From: Oligoflexia bacterium
Lineage (GTDB): Bacteria; Bdellovibrionota; Bacteriovoracia; Bacteriovoracales; Bacteriovoracaceae
Direction: 5' to 3'
Length of the DNA stretch: 64,000 nt
Assembly: GCA_015232355.1 (NCBI GenBank)
Contig: JADFZW010000023.1
Coordinates: 643 to 64,642 of the forward strand
Position numbers and translations under genes: made by a program. Positions 17,722-27,305 of this stretch are shown here, piece after piece (the first letter of the stretch is position 1; every line of letters starts with the position of its first letter). The notes beneath the pieces were generated by a model. It saw only the letters and a program-made list of their open reading frames with translations. It was not told the origin of the DNA and did no database searches.

Positions 17722-18786
17722 ATGAAAAAATGGATATATATATTAATAGCAACGCTAACTACATTCACCATTGCCACGGCCAATTCGAACACTAATCCTA
17801 ATCCTAATCATAATTCCAATTCCAATTCATGTACCAATTCCAATTTAAACCCCAATTCAAATCTAGATAATTATAAATTTGGATTGTGGCTTGCCGCAGA
17901 TGCAACAACCCAAAGAAAATATGATTACAACGTAGATGTAAGTGACATAAGAGCAGATTTCTATCCTATGCTCAATTTAAATAATAATTATTATTTAAAT
18001 TCATCATTTTGGTTATATCCTCAATTTAGAATGGAGAGAAATTTAAGTAGCGAAGGTAGGAGAGAATACTCCGTAAAAGCAAACTACTGGGCCTTTAGAT
18101 TTGATCAAAATAAAATTTTAACAAAAGAAAAACATGGTGTTAATTTTGATTTAAGCACTCGCTACTACTCTCGAATCACTGCTGAATCAAGAAATAGATA
18201 TTTAGAGAGAGGATTTTTACAATTTAGAACATACCTCACCACCAAAGAAATAATTGCCAACAAATTTTACCTCTGGAACGAGGCCAGACTTTCATTTGTT
18301 AATACTGATAGTGAATACACACAAAATAATCCCAAAGCAATCTACTATCATGAGATCTATTTTACACCAAAGTTTAAAATAAATGACAAATTAACTGCAC
18401 TCATCGAAGCATGGAATTATCATAGTCAAGGCCGCGATACCTCACACTTAGATACCAGTGATGAAACTGATATCTCTCCAGGAATAGATTATCAACTAGG
18501 TGATAAATTGGAATTAATGGGCAAAATTGGAACTGTAGCAATGATTAGTCATGCTACTCGCGAATCAAATCTATATTATGATTTTGTGGCCATCTATACA
18601 CCTAATCCTAAACTCTCCACTATTTTAAATATAACTTTCTCCAACAGCAGTAACAACAATGCTTGGGACAGACCAAGAGCGGAAGTAGATTTAGGTCCTA
18701 CAATAAATAACAAAGGCAATTGGAGTAGACATACAGTTAAGGATAGATTTAAAGCGGAAGTGGATTTTGTATTTGTTGCTTTCTAA
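17722..18786 (+). CDS. Outer-membrane beta-barrel protein (second paralogue)
   Basis: 354 residues. A signal peptide (IYILIATLTTFTIATA) is followed by an Asn/Ser/Pro low-complexity stretch (about 22-50), then strands parallel to the preceding gene: YPMLNLNNNYYLNSSFWLYPQ, AFRFDQNKILTKEKHGVNF and RGFLQFRTYL. The last residue is Phe (FVFVAF). It is a tandem duplicate, clearly diverged, preceded by 150 bp of ATTTA-type low-complexity spacer. The 3' end overlaps the convergent GT-C gene by 38 bp. Confidence 0.65.
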   Translation: MKKWIYILIATLTTFTIATANSNTNPNPNHNSNSNSCTNSNLNPNSNLDNYKFGLWLAADATTQRKYDYNVDVSDIRADFYPMLNLNNNYYLNSSFWLYPQFRMERNLSSEGRREYSVKANYWAFRFDQNKILTKEKHGVNFDLSTRYYSRITAESRNRYLERGFLQFRTYLTTKEIIANKFYLWNEARLSFVNTDSEYTQNNPKAIYYHEIYFTPKFKINDKLTALIEAWNYHSQGRDTSHLDTSDETDISPGIDYQLGDKLELMGKIGTVAMISHATRESNLYYDFVAIYTPNPKLSTILNITFSNSSNNNAWDRPRAEVDLGPTINNKGNWSRHTVKDRFKAEVDFVFVAF

Positions 18787-20620
18787 TATTTTTATTTCGT
18801 AAAATCGCAACCCCAAAATGATTTGTAGTAAATGGATAGGGCCCAATAGTATCTTCTATTAGATAATTTTCTAAAATCCATGCATATAATCTTTTAGCAT
18901 AGTCCGTACCAAATGCACGATACCCATGATCAGAGGCATCTCGCTGAAGAAAGATAAAATAATCAATTTTTAATTTTTTAAATTTGCCTATGATATTTTC
19001 TTCACCAAAAATATCAATTCCCACCGGATTAAAAACACCATATCCTGTAGGATTAATTCTTTTTGTGTAAAAATTTAAGAGTAAACCCTCTGGAAAAACT
19101 ACAACACTTTTATCCTCAGGAATATTTTTACCAATATATTCAATCGTCTTTGCCATTCTATAGTTAAGTTCATCTCTTTGCACCTTTATCCCCCCCCTCT
19201 CAAACTTAAGCTGAACAATACGACTGTCATATGCTCTCTTGGAAATACTCCAAAAATCAAAGAGATTTTGCAACAACACCACCATTACTATAAGTGAATA
19301 AAGTGGTTGAAAAAAATACTTTGTCTTAGTTATCTTTAAATATAATTCACCAAAGAGATAAAAGGAGTAATAATAGAGTCCGACGAGAGCTAATGGTATA
19401 AGAACAAAACCATGCATTAATGGAAGTGAATGAAGAAAAATTCTATAAAGTGATAAAAGTCCCATTAATGATATACAAAATATCATTAAATGTTTTTTAT
19501 ATTGAGTGGCCTGTGCAAAAATCATATAAAAAGAAAATAAAATATTTATCATCAATATTAACTGCAAAGGATAAAAGATTTCACTACCACTAATTTCTTC
19601 TATCGAAAAAAATCTCTTGGCCCAGTAAATTACTATTAATAACAAAAGAGCAAATGATATATAATTATTTCTTTTATTCTCGACTAATTTATTATTAAAA
19701 AATTTTAATAATAAATTAGTGACCAACAATACGGCCAATAAAATTAATGTCAAAAATATAAAACTAGTTACAATGAATATTAGATTATTTTTCAAGTCAC
19801 TTAATCCCATAAGTGACTTAGTCATTATATTATTATTACTAAAAGAATATAGTGTATCCGAATACATTCTTACAAATATTCCTAACGAATCAGTCTGAAT
19901 CAAGAAAGTAACATATACAAAGGCACTAAAAAAAAAGATCGCGCAAAATGTGATTAGCAACTCTTTGCTAACAATCCACTTTTTTTCTTTAAACGCAAAC
20001 AAAATGCTAGCGATAATTTGCCCTATTAAAATTAAAAATGAATATTCTATACGAGTACAAAAAGATGCACACATAAAAAAAACAATTGCAAACAAATAAG
20101 ATCTCTTGGTTTTTTGAAAATATCTTAATAAAAAATAAAGCGAGATAGATGTCAACAAAAGAGATAGAGTGGATGGTAAGCTATAAGGAAAGATAAAGTT
20201 AAAAATTCCATTGTAATCATAGTAACCATAAGCACATACTAACAAAAAAGTTAATACTACAAAAAAACTCTCATGAGCGCTTAAAATAAATTTCGCTATA
20301 AAGTACAACACATATGACATGGCAATTGTAATGGCCAGTCCAATTCCAATAATAACATAACTACTTATTCCAAATATTTTATAAAAAAATGCCACTAAAT
20401 ATACTGAAAAAAATCCATACTCATAAAAAATATCTTTATAAAGCTTCTTTCCCAATAACAATTGCTCTGGAATCCATAAACCATATCCAGAATCGAGAAT
20501 AAAACTACCCCACTTTAAATAAGTGGCAAAAAAAAGATATAAAGTTATCAGTAAAATAATAAAACAAAAGATAAAATCTAAACTGATTTTGTGGTTGATT
20601 TTTTGTAGAATTTTTTTCAT
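18749..20620 (-). CDS. GT-C-type polytopic membrane protein, probable glycosyltransferase
   Basis: 623 residues with about eleven hydrophobic segments. The first periplasmic loop has the GT-C pattern DSGYGLWIPEQLLLGKKLYKD followed by YEYGFFSVYLVAFFYKIFG (about residues 42-85), seen in PMT/ArnT-like lipid-linked sugar transferases. A soluble C-terminal region (about 500-623) follows the last membrane helix. The gene starts only 9 bp from the divergent STT3-like gene, so both may serve one glycosylation pathway. Donor and acceptor unknown. No good ribosome site is visible before the ATG. Confidence 0.6.
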   Translation of the reverse strand: MKKILQKINHKISLDFIFCFIILLITLYLFFATYLKWGSFILDSGYGLWIPEQLLLGKKLYKDIFYEYGFFSVYLVAFFYKIFGISSYVIIGIGLAITIAMSYVLYFIAKFILSAHESFFVVLTFLLVCAYGYYDYNGIFNFIFPYSLPSTLSLLLTSISLYFLLRYFQKTKRSYLFAIVFFMCASFCTRIEYSFLILIGQIIASILFAFKEKKWIVSKELLITFCAIFFFSAFVYVTFLIQTDSLGIFVRMYSDTLYSFSNNNIMTKSLMGLSDLKNNLIFIVTSFIFLTLILLAVLLVTNLLLKFFNNKLVENKRNNYISFALLLLIVIYWAKRFFSIEEISGSEIFYPLQLILMINILFSFYMIFAQATQYKKHLMIFCISLMGLLSLYRIFLHSLPLMHGFVLIPLALVGLYYYSFYLFGELYLKITKTKYFFQPLYSLIVMVVLLQNLFDFWSISKRAYDSRIVQLKFERGGIKVQRDELNYRMAKTIEYIGKNIPEDKSVVVFPEGLLLNFYTKRINPTGYGVFNPVGIDIFGEENIIGKFKKLKIDYFIFLQRDASDHGYRAFGTDYAKRLYAWILENYLIEDTIGPYPFTTNHFGVAILRNKNIRKQQIQNPLPL

Positions 20621-20629
20621 GCTATACAG

Positions 20630-22945
20630 ATGATAAATATAAATAACTCCACTAAATTTAAACTTTTTATAACTTTAGTAGCTTTAATAGTTATTATTTT
20701 TTTAGGATTTTGGTTTAGAGTATCTTCATTTGATTCATTTGTACACAACTCAAAATTGGAAGTCTCTCCCAGTGTAACCTTCACTGATCCTGATTCGTAC
20801 TATCACATGCGAAGAGCTGAATGGACAAAAGAGAATTATCCACACACATTATCTGAGGACAATTATATCTATTATCCAGGTAAAGGAATTGTTCATTGGC
20901 CTGGAGGTTTTGATTTACTTTTAGGATCTATCTTAAAAATAACCTCATTATTTACCCAAAATACAAATAATAAACTTTTAACAGAGCAAATAATCTCCTT
21001 TTTCAATCCAACCTTATCCGTCATCACTATGATCATAATCTTTATAATGTTCAAACGCTATTGGGGAATTTTTCCAGCACTTCTCTCCACTACCATGATT
21101 TCAATTTCTAATGCTCATATTAATTACTCTGCTTACGCCAATGTTGATCATCACACCATCAATGCCTTCTTTGTTCTTATTATTGCTTTATTGATGTATG
21201 GTGGATTTTCTACCACTACCACAAATACCACAACTACCAAAACTCGCGCTCACATCATTACATTAGGTACAGCAGTTGGTCTATTTCAATTCTTTCATGT
21301 CAGCTTTGCCAACGTTAATATTTTTTTTATTCTTCTTCTTTTGATCACTATTCCACTGCGCTTACTCACTAACGAATTAAATAGTAAACTTAAATTATAT
21401 TTTTTCACTACCACCATTTCAATATTCTTATTTTCACTCACATCCAGCTATGGACGACAATTTTTAATTGAATTTGAAATACTATCCCTCTTTCATGTGC
21501 TGATTCCACTTCTTGGATTACTTATCTCCTTATGCTTCGAAATCTATAAAGGAACAAAGACCAACAATAAATTAAACATTGTTGCAGCAATTATCATTGC
21601 AACAATATTTATCTTTTCTATTACTTATGGTCATCTCTTTAAAAATATAATCGATGGTATTCGCTATACTATGGGTGATAATTGGTTCTTCGGACTCTCC
21701 TCTGAAAGCAAGTCCCCCTTCTATCACGGTATATATACAGTCTTTGTAAACTACTCATTCTTTATAATTTTTATCCCCTTCATTTATCTTTATTTGCTCT
21801 ATCAAATATTCAAAGGAAAAATGAATCTCTCAACGATAATTACACCCTCATATACAATTTTAATAATAATCACCGGACTCTATCAGTTAATGTTTTCACC
21901 CAATGCTGTTATCGCCCTCACCATCTTTTTTAGCGCTACAATTGCCTATCTCTTCTCCATTAATAATGAACGTAAAAATGAAAATAAAAATAAAAATAAA
22001 AATAAAAATAAAATATTTCGTTTCACAATCATTCTTCTCTCCATAATTTGCATCATCCCTATGATTCCAAAATTTTCAGCACATGCTCAACAAAAAAAAT
22101 TCTATGCACTCTATCTCCAAGATACAAACACCTTTGCCAGTTATTTAAAAAAAATCTCTCCTCCAACTAGTGGTTTTTTTGATCAAACAAAAAAACCTGA
22201 ATACTCTATTATGGCCAATAGAGATTTAGGTCATCTAATTATCTATCGAGCACAAAGGCCAATTATCACTAGTCCATTCGCGGCCCCACACTATTTTATA
22301 AATTTTTCCAAAGACTTTGCACGCTTTGAACTAGCGCAAACACCAGAGGAGGGAAAAAAATATTTAGACAAACACCTTTCTAAATATGTTATTAATAGTC
22401 CTCTGCAACCAGATGAAATTAAATACTACGCAAATTTAATTAATTATGATTGGAGAGAACTTCTTGAAATAAAAAATAATTATCATCAAAAAGATAAATT
22501 TTTTACTATGCTCAATGCCCGCCTCTATGCCTATGATGGCTCTTCAATGCTTTTAAATGCAAAAGTAATTAAAGCGGTTGATTATTTACGTCTACTCTAT
22601 GAATCTGATCTGAAAATTTTTTACTTTGGTGAATTAGTTAGTCGTCTTCATCTTTATGAAGTGGTAAAGGCCGCAACTATAGTTGGAAGTAATGCTAGAG
22701 CAGGAGCATTTGTAAACGTATACTTAAAAATGCAATCAAATGCCGGAAGAACTTTTATCTACTCAAATTTTACCTTTGCAGATAAGAACGGCAATTGGAG
22801 TTTAAAATTTCCCTATCCTTCAGAGATAAATTACTCGATAGGAATAATTCCACTCGATAAAGTAAAAGTGGAGATAGCTGGAGAAACTTCTGATGTTGAT
22901 ATTAGCGAAAGAGATGTAATTTTAGGTCAAACTATTACAATTTAA
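20630..22945 (+). CDS. STT3/PglB-like oligosaccharyltransferase with altered WWDxG motif
   Basis: 771 residues: about eleven to thirteen membrane helices, then a soluble C-terminal domain. The first external loop carries the metal-binding DxD motif FTDPDSYYHMRRAEW (Asp53/Asp55), strongly typical of STT3. In the C-terminal domain the block normally reading WWDYGH...RP is ANRDLGHLIIYRAQRPI (Asn530-Gly534), followed by the family-typical EEGKKYLDKHLSKYVI. Asp532 and Gly534 are kept but both Trp are lost. STT3 moves oligosaccharide from a polyprenyl carrier to Asn of proteins. A Lys/Asn hexamer repeat (about 21970-22010) lies in a loop. Its stop abuts that of the convergent lipoprotein. Confidence 0.75.
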   Translation: MININNSTKFKLFITLVALIVIIFLGFWFRVSSFDSFVHNSKLEVSPSVTFTDPDSYYHMRRAEWTKENYPHTLSEDNYIYYPGKGIVHWPGGFDLLLGSILKITSLFTQNTNNKLLTEQIISFFNPTLSVITMIIIFIMFKRYWGIFPALLSTTMISISNAHINYSAYANVDHHTINAFFVLIIALLMYGGFSTTTTNTTTTKTRAHIITLGTAVGLFQFFHVSFANVNIFFILLLLITIPLRLLTNELNSKLKLYFFTTTISIFLFSLTSSYGRQFLIEFEILSLFHVLIPLLGLLISLCFEIYKGTKTNNKLNIVAAIIIATIFIFSITYGHLFKNIIDGIRYTMGDNWFFGLSSESKSPFYHGIYTVFVNYSFFIIFIPFIYLYLLYQIFKGKMNLSTIITPSYTILIIITGLYQLMFSPNAVIALTIFFSATIAYLFSINNERKNENKNKNKNKNKIFRFTIILLSIICIIPMIPKFSAHAQQKKFYALYLQDTNTFASYLKKISPPTSGFFDQTKKPEYSIMANRDLGHLIIYRAQRPIITSPFAAPHYFINFSKDFARFELAQTPEEGKKYLDKHLSKYVINSPLQPDEIKYYANLINYDWRELLEIKNNYHQKDKFFTMLNARLYAYDGSSMLLNAKVIKAVDYLRLLYESDLKIFYFGELVSRLHLYEVVKAATIVGSNARAGAFVNVYLKMQSNAGRTFIYSNFTFADKNGNWSLKFPYPSEINYSIGIIPLDKVKVEIAGETSDVDISERDVILGQTITI

Positions 22946-24823
22946 TTAAAACGAAATACCATTCTCTACTTCGCTTGCATTGATTATACATACAGCACCC
23001 GCGGCCATTGCTGAATAATTATTACTCAATCCATTGCTTAAAGCAGAATCATTAAAAACATAATATTGATTATAGTTAGAAACATTCCCTGTAGCAGTCC
23101 ATGCAAAAGTACTTGAACTACTTGTTGCTAAACTTCCACCTCCTGCTACTGTTTCACTTCTACGAGGTAAACGCATTCCCATTACATTACAGGCACCATC
23201 TGGTCTTCCATATTGATTTACATAATTATCAACATCCGCACCACCAGAATGCGTTCTAACTCCAAAGAGACTCTCCAGTGACAAAGGTGAGGTATTATTA
23301 GAATAGAAAATAGTTAAACTACTATTATAACCAGCAGAATTATTAACAACTCCATTAACCGCGAAATTCAAACTAGCACTAAAATATTTAGTAATATTAC
23401 TGGCCACCAAATTGTACGCATCATGAATCAAATATTTCTCATCTGTCATTTTCATCCATGCAATTCCATCCCAATACAACACATGACCGTCAGTGTGTGT
23501 TGCTAAAACATTTTGACGAATTTTAGAATTCTGATAACAATTTATAGCGGTATTGTTTGTGTGCCCATTACACGTATATAAACTTGAATTTCCTCTCACT
23601 ACCACTCCAGATTTAAGTCCTGAATACCAAGCAGATCCATTGGAAATTAATTGAACAGAAGCATTCTTAGTCGCAAGATAGATCGGATAAGTATTTCCAT
23701 CAATTCCTGCAACTGATTCTATAATCTTTACTATGGAACTATTACTATTCTCATTTCGCTTTATTCTTATTTCAAAACCAGGATCAACACCAGAGGCAAC
23801 TGGCAAAGTGAAAGTTACATCACCACTGGCAACAAATAATTTATAATGATCAGTAGTGGCCACACTGTAATTACTGGTAGTAATTACATTTATATCTGAT
23901 TTCACCGTCACTGTAACAGCAAATGTCTCAGCTCCATAGGCATTGGTAATAATCAAATTATAAGCAGCACCGGCAATCACACTTAGTGCGCCAACAGATG
24001 CTTTTAAAACAAGGGAAGTAAAACTTTTACTGACTACACTTAAGTCACTGCTGGTTACTGTTCCCACCTTTTGTAATTTTACTGTGTGAACACTATCTAA
24101 ATTTGTACCTGTAATTGTTAATTCACCATTGGCAAAGTTAGCAGCTGTAATTGTTGCAGAAGAGGCAGTGTAACCAGACCAAGCAAAAAGAGCTCCATCA
24201 CAAGTAACAAATTTTTGGGCCCCAGTTAAACTTATTGTAAGAGGAATTGATCTATCTCCTGTTGATATATCAACAGTAGCTTGTCCTAAGATATAAGGCG
24301 CTGAGAGAGCTGCTCGCTCAGCTTGAGAGAGAGTTGCAATGGAGGGACATGTTTGGGCCGCACTCTTTTTAAATCCTACTACTTTAAAATTTCTAGAAAC
24401 TCCCACAGGAACTTCCATTGTGATTGTAGCATTAGATCCCGCTACAAATGCTACCGTACCGGCAACTTTATTTGCATTAATAACTTCAGCATTGTTAGCA
24501 TCCAAACATCTTCCACTACCACTTCCGCTACCACTCCAACTACCAACAATTGCCAGACATTCTATTTCCTCAATTGAAGTGGGATCTGCCAATCCCCATG
24601 CATTTGTAGTTGTACCTTTGGCCGTGATAATTTTTGAAAAAGGATCGAAGATTGCTCCTTTAGTTACGGCCATTTTATTAAATGGTTTTGGAATAGTAAT
24701 TATCACTGTAGCTTTCTTTTCACCAAATATTTTACTACATCCAGTAATATTTAAGGCCACCAAAAATAATATCACCATAATAAAGATTGAACTTTTCATT
24801 TTCATTCTCATTCTTAATCTCAC
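22946..24823 (-). CDS. Large lipoprotein with IPT/TIG-like and FISUMP-type domains
   Basis: 625 residues from GTG 24823 (ATG at 24811, 24805 or 24799 equally possible). The signal ends with lipobox ITGC, then a Lys-rich segment. The central part contains an IPT/TIG-like immunoglobulin fold (FANGELTITGTNLDSVHTVKL, about residues 225-305). The C-terminal 150 residues have CNVMGMRLPRRSETVA and a terminal Cys segment resembling the domain found in many surface lipoproteins (DUF1566/FISUMP type). It is probably anchored in the outer membrane with ligand or surface contact; no catalytic motif. Confidence 0.65.
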   Translation of the reverse strand: MRLRMRMKMKSSIFIMVILFLVALNITGCSKIFGEKKATVIITIPKPFNKMAVTKGAIFDPFSKIITAKGTTTNAWGLADPTSIEEIECLAIVGSWSGSGSGSGRCLDANNAEVINANKVAGTVAFVAGSNATITMEVPVGVSRNFKVVGFKKSAAQTCPSIATLSQAERAALSAPYILGQATVDISTGDRSIPLTISLTGAQKFVTCDGALFAWSGYTASSATITAANFANGELTITGTNLDSVHTVKLQKVGTVTSSDLSVVSKSFTSLVLKASVGALSVIAGAAYNLIITNAYGAETFAVTVTVKSDINVITTSNYSVATTDHYKLFVASGDVTFTLPVASGVDPGFEIRIKRNENSNSSIVKIIESVAGIDGNTYPIYLATKNASVQLISNGSAWYSGLKSGVVVRGNSSLYTCNGHTNNTAINCYQNSKIRQNVLATHTDGHVLYWDGIAWMKMTDEKYLIHDAYNLVASNITKYFSASLNFAVNGVVNNSAGYNSSLTIFYSNNTSPLSLESLFGVRTHSGGADVDNYVNQYGRPDGACNVMGMRLPRRSETVAGGGSLATSSSSTFAWTATGNVSNYNQYYVFNDSALSNGLSNNYSAMAAGAVCIINASEVENGISF

Positions 24824-24954
24824 TTTTTGATATCATTGTATGTGAAATAATCGATAATAACTATGATAGAATAAAACAAAGTAACTATTATGTGAATTTC
24901 AAAAGTACTAGATCATATTACTCAGCTTTTATCTTTTTTTAAGTCAATTTTGAA

Positions 24955-25202
24955 TCAGACCAATATCGAATCTAGCGAGATTATAGTAGAAAAAAAATCA
25001 CTCTCTATAACAGCATCATCAAGCTCCCCACAATAAACTAAAACAGGTCTAATTGATTTTTTTTGTTGATAATATGGCCCTATATTAACTATCTCAGCAG
25101 GATTTATTTTTAGTTTCTCTATAATAATCAAAAAATTATTTAAAATTAAATTTTCAGAATCATCACTAGCGTAAGAACGGCCGCAAAGAGAAGAGATATA
25201 AT
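24955..25202 (-). pseudogene. Start-less reading frame in intergenic region, possible gene remnant
   Basis: An open frame of about 80 codons without ATG, GTG or TTG at its head. It encodes a protein-like sequence (ENLILNNFLIIIEKLKINP ... RPVLVYCGELDDAVI) and ends at TGA 24955-24957. Codon choice and composition look like coding DNA, and the surrounding 490 bp otherwise hold no gene. It is best read as the C-terminal remnant of a lost gene. The family is not recognised. Confidence 0.35.
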
Positions 25203-25316
25203 TATCGATTATTTACAAAATTAAAGTTTAATAAATAAAAATTCCCATTTAATTTTTCTTAATATATATTTTTGCTATTTACTATTTACAATTTACTAAC
25301 ACAGGAGAAATTGTTT

Positions 25317-26480
25317 ATGGCCTATGAATTTCAAGAAACAGAAGAGATGACATTACTACGTGATACCGTAAGAAAATTTGCGCGCGAGCAAATAGCACCC
25401 AAGGCACGTGAACTCGATGAAACCGAGACATTCTCAGTGGAAATTACCAAAGCAATGGGAGAGCTTGGTTTGTTTGGTATGTTTGTTCCTACAGAGTATG
25501 GCGGCCAAGGATTAGATCACCTCTCATTCGTTACAGTTGTTGAAGAGTTAGCACGTATTGATGCCTCTCAAGCAGCAGTTGTAGCAGTAAATAACAGTTT
25601 AGGTTCAGGTGCATTTTATTATTTTGGAACTGAAGAACAAAAGAGAAAATATCTTCCAGATTTATGCTCTGGAAATGGTTTGTGGTCATTTGGATTATCA
25701 GAAGCAGAGGCAGGTTGTGATGCTCAAGCAAGCAAGACCACTGCTTACTTTGATAATGGAACCAATGAATGGGTAATCAACGGATCTAAAATGTGGATTA
25801 CAAATAGCTGTACTCCACTCTCACTAGGTATTACTGTTCAGGCGGTAACTGGACGTACACCAGATGGTAGAGTTGAAACTTCGTGCTTTCTTGTACCAAC
25901 AAATACTAAAGGATTAACTATAAAACCTATGAAGGGTAAGTTGATGTGGAGAGCTTCTGATACTGGCGAACTCTATTTTAAAGATTTAAGAATTCCTGCA
26001 AAAAATATTCTTGGTGATAAGGGAATGGGTTTTAAGATCATGATGCAAATGCTTGATGGTGGACGACTCTCTATTGGAGCTATGGGATTGGGTCTTGCTC
26101 AAGGTGCTTTTGATTTAGCTCTAGAATATGCAAAAGATAGAGTGACATTTGGAAAAAAACTTTATGAACATCAAGTAATTAGTTTTAAACTTGCAGATAT
26201 GGCGATGAGAATAGAAGCTGCTCGAAACCTACTCTATAAAGCAACTTGGTTACGCCAAAATAATAAACCTTACGGCAAAGAAGCAGCGATGGCCAAACTC
26301 TACTGTGCTGAAACTGCTGAATTCTGCGCGCGTGAAGGACAACAAATCTTTGGTGCTTATGGCTTAATGAAAGAGTATGACATTGAAAGATTTTATCGTG
26401 ATGCTACTCTCTTAAGAATTGGTGAAGGCACTAATGAGATTTTAAGAATCGTTATTGGAAAACATGTTTGTCGCTCTTAA
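25317..26480 (+). CDS. Acyl-CoA dehydrogenase
   Basis: 387 residues from ATG 25317, chosen because AGGAG lies 9 bases upstream (25301-25305); the frame also opens at 25272 without such a site. The FAD-dependent dehydrogenase fold is complete: LLRDTVRKFAREQIAP, GLSEAEAGCDAQ and MWITN for flavin contacts, the CoA-side SIGAMGLGLAQGAFDLALEYAKDRVTFGK, and QIFGAYGLMKEYDIERFYRDA. LRIGEGTNEILR contains the catalytic Glu at the position used by short- and medium-chain enzymes. It makes the 2,3-double bond in acyl-CoA. With the hydratase 21 bp downstream it forms a two-step beta-oxidation pair. Chain specificity cannot be told. Confidence 0.93.
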   Translation: MAYEFQETEEMTLLRDTVRKFAREQIAPKARELDETETFSVEITKAMGELGLFGMFVPTEYGGQGLDHLSFVTVVEELARIDASQAAVVAVNNSLGSGAFYYFGTEEQKRKYLPDLCSGNGLWSFGLSEAEAGCDAQASKTTAYFDNGTNEWVINGSKMWITNSCTPLSLGITVQAVTGRTPDGRVETSCFLVPTNTKGLTIKPMKGKLMWRASDTGELYFKDLRIPAKNILGDKGMGFKIMMQMLDGGRLSIGAMGLGLAQGAFDLALEYAKDRVTFGKKLYEHQVISFKLADMAMRIEAARNLLYKATWLRQNNKPYGKEAAMAKLYCAETAEFCAREGQQIFGAYGLMKEYDIERFYRDATLLRIGEGTNEILRIVIGKHVCRS

Positions 26481-26501
26481 ACTCTTAAAAAGGAAACAAC
26501 C

Positions 26502-27302
26502 ATGACAGATAATAATAACTTAAATTATAAGACTTTGATCATTGAGGTAATGGAAGGTATTGCTCTACTTAAAATCAATCGACCAGAGTCGCTTAATGCT
26601 CTCAATGCTGAAGTCTTTAGCGAACTAAGCGAGTGTATTGATAAAATAAATGCGAATGCTGAAGTTAAAGGATTAATTGTTACTGGTTCAGGAGAGAAAT
26701 CATTTGTTGCTGGTGCTGATATAAAAGAGATGTTGAACACCAATCTTTTAGGTGGACAAGCATTTTCAAGAAGAGGTCAATCAATCTTTGAAAAATTATC
26801 TTCATCTCCAAAACCAATAATTGCAGCAGTTAATGGATTTGCTCTCGGTGCTGGCCTAGAGTTAGCACTCTCTTGTGATTTCATCTATGCTTCAGTTAAT
26901 GCTAAGTTAGGACTTCCTGAGGCCACGCTTGGAATAATTCCAGGTTATGGTGGAACTCAAAATCTCACAAGAATTATTGGTGCTCAAAAGACCTCTGAAT
27001 TAATCTTTACTGGTAAAATGTTAACGGCCACAGAAGCAAAAGATTGGGGAATAGTAAATGCAGTTTTTGCAAAAGAAGAACTCTTAACTAAAACTCAAGA
27101 GACACTTAAAGCAATTATTAAAAATGGCCCGTTGGCAGTCGCCGCTGCTAAAGATGCAATCAGAAATGGTTTTAATATGAGCAAAAGTGATGCTTTAAAA
27201 TATGAGAGCGTTCACTTTGGATATCTCTTTAATACTGAAGATAGAGTTGAAGGTATGCGCGCATTTGCAGAAAAGAGAAAGGTTGAATTTAAGGGAAAAT
27301 AA
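26502..27302 (+). CDS. Enoyl-CoA hydratase (crotonase family)
   Basis: 266 residues, normal length. The oxyanion segment SFVAGADIKEML is followed by FALGAGLELALSCDF with the first catalytic Glu. LPEATLGIIPGYGGTQNL carries the second. Both Glu present points to a true hydratase. Ribosome site AAAGGAAAC. It follows the acyl-CoA dehydrogenase in the same operon, so it hydrates that enzyme's product. The C-terminus FAEKRKVEFKGK is typical. It is convergent with the phosphodiesterase gene, 3 bp between stops. Confidence 0.93.
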   Translation: MTDNNNLNYKTLIIEVMEGIALLKINRPESLNALNAEVFSELSECIDKINANAEVKGLIVTGSGEKSFVAGADIKEMLNTNLLGGQAFSRRGQSIFEKLSSSPKPIIAAVNGFALGAGLELALSCDFIYASVNAKLGLPEATLGIIPGYGGTQNLTRIIGAQKTSELIFTGKMLTATEAKDWGIVNAVFAKEELLTKTQETLKAIIKNGPLAVAAAKDAIRNGFNMSKSDALKYESVHFGYLFNTEDRVEGMRAFAEKRKVEFKGK

Positions 27303-27305
27303 TTT

